Source: a virus
Reading direction: 5' to 3' (one strand)
IMG/VR virus record: IMGVR_UViG_3300024999_000086
Location: 1-64,000 of that record
Length of the DNA: 64,000 nucleotides
Part shown: positions 1 to 9,200 of the stretch, piece after piece
How positions within the stretch are numbered: the first letter of the stretch is position 1
Layout of the letters: each line of letters opens with the position of its first letter
Made by a program: the position numbers and the translations under genes
Notes under the pieces: model-generated
The model's database searches: none
What the model saw: the letters and a program-made list of their open reading frames with translations, nothing else
Told to the model about the DNA's origin: nothing

Positions 1-1
1 G

Positions 2-415
2 GCTTTTGTCAAGCTTGTGCTGGAGACCCCGCAGTATTCCGGGACGATGGCGGCATCGTGGAACATGACCGTGAACCGGTCGAGTTTTAGGGTCTCCGGA
101 AACTTCCCGTTCCCGGACAATCCTTATCAGAAGGGGGACCTGCCGGCGGTGATGGAAGCGCTGTCCAATGCCCACGGGAAGTCACACTCGTTCAAGGACC
201 GGTTCGAGGCCCACGGTTGGACGATTCAGGTGGCCAACGGCGTGGACTACGCCATGGACGTGAATGAGGGCCGGGTCAAACTGCGGTCACAGTTTGGCCA
301 CAGCCCTGGGTTTGTTGAGCAGTTTATGATGCGGGTTGACGCCGCGGTGGCCAACACGGAATCGGAGTGGAACTACTACGCCAACACTGATTTTCTCGGG
401 GTAGGTGCGGCATGA
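2..415 (+). CDS. Tail completion / neck protein (HK97 gp10-like), 5' partial
   Basis: The reading frame is open to the left edge of the window. A GTG at 17 could be read as a start, but the codons before it (AFVKL) continue the family-like sequence, so the gene is probably cut by the window. The segment around 'TPQYSGTMAASWNMTVN' resembles HK97 gp10-type neck proteins, which attach the tail to the head-connector ring. It overlaps the next gene by 4 nt (ATGA), as expected for coupled neck and tail genes, and the tail terminator follows directly. Family assignment rests on this short motif and on gene order. Confidence 0.55.
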   Translation, partial: AFVKLVLETPQYSGTMAASWNMTVNRSSFRVSGNFPFPDNPYQKGDLPAVMEALSNAHGKSHSFKDRFEAHGWTIQVANGVDYAMDVNEGRVKLRSQFGHSPGFVEQFMMRVDAAVANTESEWNYYANTDFLGVGAA

Positions 416-819
416 CCTTTGAAGAGTTGCGGGAGACAATCATCGACCTCTTCAAGACGGCACATGATGCCGCGTATCCGACGACCTTGGTCGATTACCC
501 GAATAAGCCCAAGGTCGACATCGAGACTCAGGTCGATCCCTGGGTCAAGGTCGAACTGGCGATCAACAACCAGCGGCAGTTGTGCCTGGGGAGTAACTTC
601 ACCCGGGTGAGTGGGTGGCTGTATGTCGTTGCCAATGTTCGGACCGGAGACGGGACGAAGTGGCAGACGCAGTACACTGATTTTTTGGATACCAATTTCA
701 GTGTGGAGGTGCTCGATGACATCACCTTCAGAGAGCTTGTCCCATTGCCAGGGGTGAGTTATCCGGCTTGGCACACGGTACGAAACGTGTTGCCATTCAC
801 TTTTGAAAAATACAATTAA
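412..819 (+). CDS. Tail terminator-like protein (DUF4128 type)
   Basis: A 135-residue protein starting at an ATG that overlaps the previous stop. It has an N-terminal helix (MTFEELRETIIDLFKTAHDA) followed by alternating strands, the size and order typical of tail terminators, which cap the tail tube and join it to the neck. It lies between the neck protein and the tail tube protein, the standard siphophage position. Residue-level identity to a family was not checked, so the name rests on size, fold impression and position. Confidence 0.55.
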   Translation: MTFEELRETIIDLFKTAHDAAYPTTLVDYPNKPKVDIETQVDPWVKVELAINNQRQLCLGSNFTRVSGWLYVVANVRTGDGTKWQTQYTDFLDTNFSVEVLDDITFRELVPLPGVSYPAWHTVRNVLPFTFEKYN

Positions 820-830
820 CGGAGGGTCTT

Positions 831-2138
831 ATGCCTGCTTCTGCAAGTGCTGCTCAAATCCGGTATCTCGAGGAAACCGTCCGCGGGACGACTCCTACTG
901 GGAACCCGACTGAGCTCAGGGTTACTGGTGAATCCTTAAACCAGAGCATCGAGTCCGCCGCCAGCCAGGAGCTCCGCGATGACCGGATGACTCCTGACAG
1001 TATTCTGACTGGCGGCCAGGTTGGTGGAGCGCTAAACTTCGAGATGTCGTTTGAAACTTACGACCCATTTCTTGAAGCGCTGCTCGCCGGAACTTTTACC
1101 ACGATTGGAACGGATAGCACTGCCGAGATCTCGGATGCTACGCTTTCCTCGGTGGATAACAGCATCAACTCTGTGGCCGGGGATATCCCTCACACCTTGA
1201 TCTCCAAGGGGCAGTGGGTCCGGATCGCTTCCGCACGGACTGCTGCAAACGTGGGTATTTACCGGGCGTCGACGTCTACCGCGGCGACGGCGAATAAACT
1301 GATCTTCGAGACTGCGGTCAAGACGGTCACCACGGATGCCACTGCCCATATGACAACCATCTCTTCATCCAGGTTGAAGAATGGGGTTGCTGATCTGCGG
1401 ACGTTCTCGATCGAGAAAGAGTTCACTGACGTTGACCAGCACTTTATGTACACCAGTTGTGGCGTTGAGTCCGCCAGCTTTGACTTCTCGACAGGGTCGA
1501 TGCTGACTGGTTCGCTGAACTTCCTCGGACAGACCAGCGAGCGGGACACTGACACGATGTTTCCGTCCGGGCTGGGTTCGGTTGTTGCAGCGACGACTTC
1601 GCCGGTTATGAACTCTGTGCAGGGAACTACGGTTCTTCTGGATGGGGCTTCTCTCGGGGAGTCTTGTGCTGAGTCTTTTTCTCTGAACATCGGGACCGGG
1701 CTCCGAGGCATTCGGTGTCTGGGTAGCGGGCTCGGGTTCTCTGACCTGATCCAAGGCACCTTTGAGATCACAGCCAACCTCAACATCTTCTTCGGCGCGG
1801 ACTCCTCGGCATCTGTCTACGACAAGATGCTGTTGAACCAGTCGCTGTCGTTCTCGATCGCTGTGTCCGATGCGAATGGAAAGGGTTATGCCTTCAACAT
1901 CGATCGGGCGAAATTGACCAGCTCCGAGATTGTGGCCGGCGGGATCAACACCGACGTTATCATGAACTTGGGCCTGACGGCAACGATTGACACGGTCTCC
2001 AACGCGATGATTAGTATCGATCGCTTTGGTGACACCGGTCCGAGCAGTGTTGCCAGCGCCAGCCCGAGCTCCTCGGTCTCTTCGAGCCCAAGCTCCAGTG
2101 CCTCTTCGAGCGCTTCTTCCAGCCCAAGTGCTTCCTAA
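831..2138 (+). CDS. Major tail tube protein with Ser-rich C-terminal tail
   Basis: A 435-residue protein with a good ribosome-binding site (GGAGG). The N-terminus (ASAAQIRYLEETVRGTTP) and the 'SGGxxxFEMSFETYDPFLEALL' type region match phage tail tube proteins that polymerise into the hollow tail. It precedes the tail-assembly chaperone, as usual. The last about 33 residues are a low-complexity Ser/Pro/Ala tract, the first of several mucin-like tracts on virion proteins here. By analogy with tail tubes carrying C-terminal extensions, the tract may protrude from the tail surface and be glycosylated (inference). Confidence 0.75.
   Translation: MPASASAAQIRYLEETVRGTTPTGNPTELRVTGESLNQSIESAASQELRDDRMTPDSILTGGQVGGALNFEMSFETYDPFLEALLAGTFTTIGTDSTAEISDATLSSVDNSINSVAGDIPHTLISKGQWVRIASARTAANVGIYRASTSTAATANKLIFETAVKTVTTDATAHMTTISSSRLKNGVADLRTFSIEKEFTDVDQHFMYTSCGVESASFDFSTGSMLTGSLNFLGQTSERDTDTMFPSGLGSVVAATTSPVMNSVQGTTVLLDGASLGESCAESFSLNIGTGLRGIRCLGSGLGFSDLIQGTFEITANLNIFFGADSSASVYDKMLLNQSLSFSIAVSDANGKGYAFNIDRAKLTSSEIVAGGINTDVIMNLGLTATIDTVSNAMISIDRFGDTGPSSVASASPSSSVSSSPSSSASSSASSSPSAS
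2038..2135 (+). repeat. Ser/Pro-rich low-complexity coding tract (tail tube C-terminus)
   Basis: In-frame repetition of AGC, TCC, TCG and GCC codons encodes SPSSS and SASSS units at the end of the tail tube protein. The same units recur in the tail-tip protein and in two virion genes at 16.7-18.2 kb. Confidence 0.85.
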
Positions 2139-2154
2139 CAGCCAACCTCAGTGT

Positions 2155-2190
2155 AACCCCAAGAGGACGTCAGTCCTCTTGGGGTTTTTC
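2155..2190 (+). terminator. Rho-independent terminator after tail tube gene
   Basis: A perfect 12-bp stem (CCCCAAGAGGAC with GTCCTCTTGGGG), extended by an AA/TT pair near the base, a 4-nt loop (GTCA) and a downstream TTTTTC. It follows the tail tube stop by about 17 nt. Partial termination here would make the tube transcript more abundant than the downstream chaperone and tape measure. The stem also contains the 3' end of the convergent regulator gene. Confidence 0.85.
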
Positions 2191-2346
2191 TTCGGCCATC
2201 TTCCCGAACAAATCGTGCCCTTCGATCAGTCTCTGGATCACTGCGGAGTTATTCAAGCCTGACTTGCTGCGGATCATTGCCAGTTTTCTCAGATGGAACG
2301 GAGTCAGGGTAATCTGCAGCATCTTGTTGCCTTTCTTAATCGCCAC
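2170..2346 (-). CDS. Small ribbon-helix-helix (Arc/MetJ-like) regulator
   Basis: A 58-codon gene on the opposite strand to the tail operon, starting with GTG after an AGAGG ribosome-binding site. The predicted order is a short strand (KMLQITLTP), helix (FHLRKLAMIRSKSG) and helix (NNSAVIQRLIEGHDLF), the ribbon-helix-helix fold of small dimeric repressors. Its stop codon lies within the terminator hairpin of the convergent tail tube gene. Its promoter is divergent from, and overlaps, the promoter of the tail-assembly chaperone, so it may repress that promoter or itself. It was found by reading the gap between two tail genes. Confidence 0.65.
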   Translation of the reverse strand: MAIKKGNKMLQITLTPFHLRKLAMIRSKSGLNNSAVIQRLIEGHDLFGKMAEEKPQED

Positions 2347-2386
2347 GTTGTACCTCTTCAGTAAAAGTTAATAACCTAATGATCTT

Positions 2387-2415
2387 CTTATATACGATTC
2401 TGCTTGATATTGCAA
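2387..2415 (-). promoter_or_regulatory. Sigma70-like promoter for the ribbon-helix-helix gene
   Basis: On the minus strand TTGCAA (2415-2410), a 17-nt spacer and TATAAG (2392-2387) lie about 40 nt upstream of the GTG start. The -35 box overlaps the spacer of the divergent plus-strand promoter, and an inverted pair CTTG/CAAG (2403-2416) covers both. Confidence 0.45.
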
Positions 2416-2432
2416 GTTTCTTAGGGTATCTT
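2404..2432 (+). promoter_or_regulatory. Sigma70-like promoter for tail chaperone/tape measure genes
   Basis: TTGATA (2404-2409), a 17-nt spacer and TATCTT (2427-2432), 37 nt upstream of the chaperone ATG, in an AT-rich non-coding stretch after the tail tube terminator. The -10 box is imperfect, so this is a candidate only. Confidence 0.4.
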
Positions 2433-2468
2433 TAAAATAACTTTAAACCTTCTACAGGAGAACTAATT

Positions 2469-2879
2469 ATGCTGGACATCGACAAGGTATTCGGTTTTGA
2501 CAAGAAGATGGCTGAGGACGGCGTGAAGATGATTCTCGACGTCAAGGGGGAGCAGTTCTTTCTGGTGCGCCGGATACCCAATCCGGATTACGAGCGGCAA
2601 CTGGGCCAGGAGTATCGTCGGTGGGAAAAGGTCCTCAAGATGAAGACGCCGGAAGCCGAAGAACTTTCCCAGAAGCTGATGGCTGAGGTACTGGCCCGAA
2701 CCGTGCTGATCGGCTGGAGCGGGATTTCGAACAAAGGCAAGAAGCTGGAGTTCAACGTCGAGAACGCCACCAAGCTGATGCTTGAGTATCCGGCTCTGCG
2801 TTCTGCCGTGGTCGAGTTCGCTCAGGAGCCCAGCAACTATCGCCCAACTGACGACGTGGCCGAAGTAAAAAAGCCCTAA
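2469..2879 (+). CDS. Tail assembly chaperone, short form (gpG-like)
   Basis: A 136-residue acidic/helical protein with an ACAGGAG ribosome-binding site. It sits between the tail tube and tape measure genes, the invariable place of the lambda G/T-type chaperones that coat the tape measure during tail assembly. It ends ...EVKKP at a TAA. A canonical slippery heptamer lies 4-10 nt before the stop, and the -1 frame is open for a further 127 codons, so a longer fusion protein is also made. Function is assigned from position and the frameshift arrangement. Confidence 0.8.
   Translation: MLDIDKVFGFDKKMAEDGVKMILDVKGEQFFLVRRIPNPDYERQLGQEYRRWEKVLKMKTPEAEELSQKLMAEVLARTVLIGWSGISNKGKKLEFNVENATKLMLEYPALRSAVVEFAQEPSNYRPTDDVAEVKKP
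2867..2873 (+). promoter_or_regulatory. Programmed -1 frameshift site (A AAA AAG)
   Basis: The zero-frame codons GTA AAA AAG place the heptamer A AAA AAG exactly in the X XXY YYZ phase used for -1 slippage, the same heptamer as in E. coli dnaX. The -1 frame then runs without a stop to 3256. A possible downstream stem pairs TCCCC (2880-2884) with GGGGA (2909-2913). Confidence 0.8.
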
Positions 2880-3256
2880 TCCCCTACATTGATTGGTCTG
2901 TTGAGTGGGGGGAACATATAGCCGTGCTTGAGAATGTTGCCAAATCCGGCAGCATTCCTCAAGCACTTCGAAACCGTCCAACAGTGGAGTGGTGGCACAT
3001 TTCACTGGTACTGGACTTTTCCAGGCTTCACCAATCAAGAACTTATGGTATGTCAGGGGCTAATCCGCTTGACTTGCCTTCTATTATTGCCTACAATGAA
3101 GCAGTCAGTAAAGAACCAATGGAGTTCTTTATTGACATCATGCAGGAGTTGGACAGCACTTTTCTCAAAGCTGAGAGAAAAAAGGCAGAAAGAAAAGGCA
3201 AAACGACAAAAGTACCGAACTCTTCAAGTACCAAGGGTCGGAAACCTGGGCGGTAA
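2873..3256 (+). CDS. Tail assembly chaperone, frameshifted C-terminal part (gpT-like)
   Basis: The -1 frame continues from the slippery site as ALIPYIDWSVEWGEH and ends with a basic tail (KKAERKGKTTK). Joined to the first 135 codons it gives a chaperone of about 262 residues. In lambda-like phages the T domain contacts the tail tube protein while the G domain binds the tape measure. A GTG at 2924 lies in this frame, but the open frame upstream of it and the canonical slippery site favour frameshifting over independent initiation. Confidence 0.75.
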   Translation, partial: ALIPYIDWSVEWGEHIAVLENVAKSGSIPQALRNRPTVEWWHISLVLDFSRLHQSRTYGMSGANPLDLPSIIAYNEAVSKEPMEFFIDIMQELDSTFLKAERKKAERKGKTTKVPNSSSTKGRKPGR

Positions 3257-3259
3257 TTC

Positions 3260-6200
3260 ATGGGCCAGATAGATATCGGCGTTTCCGTTTCTCAGAGGGC
3301 CCTTCAGGACATTGACAAACTTGCTGCTGGTCTGCAGAAGACTGGTAAAATCACGGATAAAACCGCAGCCAGCTTCAAGGCCGGCAGCAAGACTATTTCC
3401 GAATTTCTTCAGCAAGTAAAAGCTCTTCAGACAGGGTTTTCTGGGGTACTCAAGATGCTCCAAGCTGGAGGAGCCGGGTTTTCTGAGTATTTGACTCAGG
3501 TTCAAAAAGCTACCCGAGAATCAGCAGCACTCCGATCAGAATTCAAAAAGCTCACAGTTGACGGTTTTTCATACAAAAAATCTCTTGATGGGGTTCTCTC
3601 AACCCAGTTAGAGTTAATTCTTAACCAGAAGGCTGAGACCATCGCGTTGGGGAACCTGAGTTCCCAGATGAGTAAAGCTGCGGCACTCCGGGCCAAGACT
3701 ATTGCGTTACTCGATGGGACTGCCCTGGCCTCCGCTAAGGTTGTGGCTGTTAAAGAAGCTGAGCTCGCCATTGCTGAGGCCACGACTGTTTCAATAGCTC
3801 GTGAAGTTTTGGCTATGAAATCTTTGGTGATTGCTGAAGCTCAGTTAACAGATTCACAACGTTTGGCAGCACTGGTAACGGCCGGGCTGGCAGTTGAATA
3901 TGATGCAGTAGCTGTAGCCACTGCAGCTCAAGCGAAGGCGGCGTTAGCAGCTGGGGCTGCTTCGGCAAAGAATGCTGCTCAGAATAAAGTTGAATCTCTG
4001 GGGCTGAGAGAATTATTTGATGCCAGGGTCAAGATGAATGTGGCTACCGCAGCATCGATTCGTGCCAGAGAGATGGAAAATGCTGTGGCAGCCAAGTCAG
4101 TTGCATCAAAGACTCAGTTATTTAATATAGAAGCAGAACTAGCCTATCTTCAGGGGGCAGAAGCAAAGGCAGTTGCTGCTACGACAATCACACTTGAGCG
4201 AAAACTGGCTGTTGAGAGGTATTTATTCGAGACCGAGGCTCAGGTAACCGCAGGGACAATCGGGTTGACTCGGGCCGTAATTGAACAGACTCGGGTAGAA
4301 GCAGCTAACCAAGCTGTGGCTTTGGGCCTCGCGGTTGCCTATGATGCCCAGACTGTGGCTTATCAAGCAGCAACCGGGGCGGTGAATGCTAATCTAGGTG
4401 CGCAGTATTCAGCGGCTAAGGCTGCCAGCACTAATGCAGTGGCAAACAGTCAGTCAGCGGCAGCGACGACCCAAGCAGGTCGGGCAGCCGCAGGGGCCTC
4501 AGGGGCCTTCACGACCTACGGGTCGGCTGTCAGAGGCGCGGCCGGCGCTATGAGCATGCTCTGGTTTGCCTATGGACAGTTGCTGCCGTTGATGGCTGCG
4601 TTTGCCGGGGTCCGGGCAGCGAAGGAAGCAATGAGCCTGGGCGTGGCCTTCGAGTATGCCACGACCTCCATCCAGTCGTTGTCCAAGGACGTTGAAGGGG
4701 CGTTGATGCCTCTTGACGAGATCCAGCAGCGGTTGATGGCAATGGAGGGGTTGCGTCATACGCCGACGGAACTCGCCGCGGGGATGCGGGAATTTGCCAA
4801 GGCTGGTGTGGCCCCGGCCGAGGCCCTGCGTGATCTGGCAACGATGAGCAAGTTTGCCACGATTGCTGATATGGAACTTGGGGAAGCAATCAAGGACGTG
4901 ATCGGGCTCACCTTGGCGTTCCAACCGACGATGAAAGCAGCGACTGGGAAGTTGTTCACTTTTGCAGATGCCGCAAATATGGTGGCTGCGGCCGCAATGC
5001 TGTCTATCACTGAAGTTGATGAGATGAGCAATGCATTCTCGCATGCGGCGGAACTTGGGATCGTTTCTAAGATGCGATTCGAGGAAGTTGCCGCATCTCT
5101 GGCGATTATGGCCAATGCCGGGATCAGAGGGACAAAAGCAGCAACATCTCTCAGGACTGGTATGCTGAAGTTGCAGACGGCCGGCGACCCTGTTCATAAG
5201 ATGTTTGAGAAGCTTGGTCGTAAGTTCAATGCTTTTAACGAAGATGGGAGTGTTAAGAACGTTGTTGAGACTTTCAAAGAGTTGAATAAGGCTTTGGCAG
5301 GGGTTGCTGACGAGAAGCGGATTGCGATTTTTACCAAACTCTTTACTGCCCGATCGATGAAGGCCGGGGCAGTGCTTTCTCAGCAGGTCAAGGAGCTCGA
5401 CGCATTTATTCTGAAGCTTCGTCAGGCTGCGGAAGGGGTTGGGTTCATTGAGGAAAAGTATCAGGATCTTGCGCATACAGCCAGGGCTGAACTCGATTAC
5501 TTGAAAGTTGCTCTGGAGAAAATGCTTCTCAAACCAGTCAATGTTGAAGGGTTGTCCGAAGCTATATCATCAATTAGAATGGTTGTTACTGATATCAGCC
5601 CAATATTTGCTGTTTTCGCTTCGGTTATCGGGGCTATTGGCCATGACTTCATTAATTTGATTGAGTTGGCAATAAGTTTTGTTAAACAACTGTGGGATTT
5701 GGTTGATGGTGGAATTTCGTTTGCAGAAGTTGTAGATTTGCTGAAGACCAGGTTTACTGACCTTGTAGGATTTATTTCAAATCTTAATATTGTAAATCTG
5801 TTTAGAGAACAGTTTTATTCAATTGATGTATTATTCATAAATTTAGGCGCGACAGCAAAAACAGCCGCTGTAACAATCCAAGGAGTTTTTGAGTCTTTGG
5901 GTTCTATGCTGATGGTTATCTTTGGTAGCGCAATCAATTGGGTCATTGACAAAATCTTCTACATTCCTGACGCGATCAATCGAATGATTACGATGATCGG
6001 TCAGGCGACGAAAGATATTCCACTGTTGTCAAGTTTTTATTCTCCGGCAATGTCGGCTATTGGGGATAACCTCACTCAAGCGGCCTCGGCAGTAAAAGAA
6101 GCCTTTAAGATTGATCTTTCTGCTGAGAATGCTCAACTCAAAGAGTCTGGGGATCTTTATGCTTCAAGGATTGCGGCTATCAAAGCGTCCACAGATGCCT

Positions 6201-9200
6201 TGTTGGCAGAAAAAGCGGCACATTATGAAGCTTCCATAGCGGTTGACCGACTGGCCTCTTCTTATGGTGTTCTAGCTGATCAACAGCAGAGACTCCCATC
6301 TTTGGGGAATCCAGCCGCGGGTGGAAATCTAGCATCAAAAACTCTGGGGTATTACTTTGGCGCAGGCTCTTCAGGTATGTCTCAAGGATCTGCAGAATCT
6401 CCAGACTGGTTGAAGGACAGCGAGCAAAAACTACTGGATAATCTGCTGCCAATGCGGAAGGCTCGGGAGGAGTATGAGAAAGGTGTAGAAGCAATTCTAG
6501 CCCTGCAAAAGAAGCTCGAAGGGACTGCACAGGCTATATCAAAGGCTGATGTTGGCACGATGATGAGTAACCTGGCAGCCAAAACTATTGGCGCTGGCAA
6601 AGCGTTTAAAGGTTCTGCTGAGAGTATTAGAGACTTTAATACTAGAGTCCGTGAAGCTTTTGGGGACACTTCTCAGTCGTATCTTTCTGAGTATCAAAAG
6701 TTACAGGAGAAGATATCAGACACATCTTCAAAGTTAAAGTCTGCTGCTGAGAAGGAGTTTGGTATTGGCACCCCTGAAACAGCTGAACGGATGAAGGTCA
6801 TTAACTCTGAGATGGTCAAAGCCTACGAGAATGCTGATAATCTTGAGAAGGTTGCTCTTGATGATTTCAGTAAAAAGATGGAGGAGGCTTTTGGTGATGC
6901 CTCTACTGGAAAGCTCTCTGCTTTTGATAAGATGATGGAGAAGATCGATGACACCGTTATTAAGATGGAGTCTGAGATCAAGAAAAAGTTTGAGGGAGAC
7001 GACAACGGTCTGGCCCGGATGAGAAAAGAGCTTGGGCTCTTAAAAACTGAAGCTCAGGAAACGGCTGAAGAACTCCGGAAATCAGATTTGAAGAATAACC
7101 TAGAGGAGATTGAAGCGGCTTTTGGCAATCATGCCCAGCGCAATATGTCAGAGTTTGACAAAGAACTGGCAAAGATTAATAAAACTTATACAGACCAGAA
7201 AGACGCGATTGCCAAGAAATACCCACTGGAACAGGCGACCAATGCCACGATTGAAGATCGAGCCGCAGCAATGGCAAAGCTTGATGAGCAGTATCAATTG
7301 GCAATCCAGAATTCTGACATCCTTATCAAAAAAAGTAATAACCTGTGGGACGGATTTGCTCTCGGGGTCAAGGACGCGATCGCAAGCACCAAGACTCTGG
7401 GGGAAGTCGGCTACGAAGTGGCTGGGGAACTGAAGAATGCTTTTCACGACACCTTCGTCGCCGCAATCAAAGGTGACTTCGAGAGCATCGGCGACCTTTG
7501 GGACAGCCTTCTTGACCGGATGCTGGACCTGTTCATCAATTGGATCGCTGATCTTATTGCTCGCTGGGCTATGGCCCAGATAGGCAACGTGATCATGGGC
7601 GCTTTCGGGAGCGGCGGAGGCAGCGGCTTTGGTGCAGTTCTTGGCTCCTTGGGGGCGGCTCTGGCTGGGAATCGGGGCGGCAGTAACGGTGGCGTTGGCG
7701 CAGTTGGTACACTGGGCACCGTAGCAGGCACCGGTTATCAGATGTACACTGGGGAGAGTCTTTCGGCTGCGATTGCCAAGGGGCTGTATAATTATGCCTT
7801 CCCGAGGTCAACCATTGCTCCATACACTCCAGGGTCAGGGCAACCGTTGGGCAGTACAGGTTCTCCTTCTGGGGCTTCTCCAGGAGCAGCTAGCGCTTGG
7901 CAGACGAGTCAGAATACCTATGGAGTTTTGTCTTCACAGGCGGGGTCTCTGGCGCCTCAGGCGACCACGGCGCTGGGTTGGACCTATGGGGCAACCCCGA
8001 CTGTGGCCAGCCAAGTGGCCCAGTATGGTTCCTATGGCGTACTGCAATCTCAAGCTGCTGCGCCTGTAGCTCAGTCAGCAGCCCCCGCGGCGTCAAGTTT
8101 CAGCTCCTACGCAGGCATTATCGGGGCAGTTGTTTCCATGGCAATCATGGCGTACAGCAGTCAGAAAAAGAAGATGATGCCGGACGAAGCCGACATGTTC
8201 AACAAGGCTGGGTTCCGGCCGGAGACCTTTGCTTCGCTGATCGGTAACGAATTTCAGAAGACGGTCATCCCTTATTTCGGAGAGACGAATGCGAAATGGG
8301 ACCAAGCCTCGAATTCACTGATCATGCTGGCAGACGCCGATAAAGCAAAGTCCGCCCGGGAGGATAACTATTTCAAAAAAGACCCCTATGTGACGCCCGG
8401 TGCCCTTGGTATGCAGTGGGATGAGACTGCTCCTACTTGGAAAAAGAGTAACTCGGCAATACGAGAAGCGCTGCAGTTGTTGTTTGATGATGCTCAGTCT
8501 TTGGAGCGCATGGCGCTTAATATTGGGAAGCCAGAGACATTTGAGGAATTTGCGGTAGCCCTCGAGAAGCTGAATGTCGCTATTGACCCGTCTACGGCCG
8601 AAGGGCTGTGGGAGTGGGCCGAGGCCTCGACTCCGTCCTTTGACAAGATGAAAAAGTCTTTGACGGACCTTAACCTGAGCAGTGGTGAAATGCATCGAGC
8701 ACTGATCCTGCTCGAAGATGCAGCCGGCTCGGCGTCAGGTTCCTCTGAAGAACTCGAGAAGTATTTGCGATCGCTGGGAAAAACACAAGAAGAAGTGTCC
8801 CAAGTTATGGCCGATTACACCGGATCGGCAATCAGCAGGATGAGGGCTGCCGGGGAAGAATACCTGGCGGCTACAAATCCGGTGCTTTATTCTTTGTCTA
8901 TGATTTCTCAGCAGATGCAGGAAGTCTATACTGACACTTCGATGCTGACCAGCGCCGTGGGCGTGTTTGGGGACGAAGCCAACACAGCGAGCAATGCAAT
9001 CTACACGTTGAACTCCGTAATGGGGTCTTTGGACTATTCTCTGCAGGATTTGGATTCCTCGGCTACTCAGGCGGGGAATGCCATCGGCGACGCCGCCTAC
9101 GATATTCAAGCAGCGCTTCGCGTGATCACTGAGGGCAGCATATCGACCGGCACCACTGGGGTCGGGACTGCTGAAGGTTCGGCTACAGGAGGACTTCTCC

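Noticed and set aside
2928-3272. 114-residue plus frame in the chaperone region
   Set aside because: It competes with the -1 frame that follows the slippery heptamer and has low-quality composition. The frameshifted frame explains the region.
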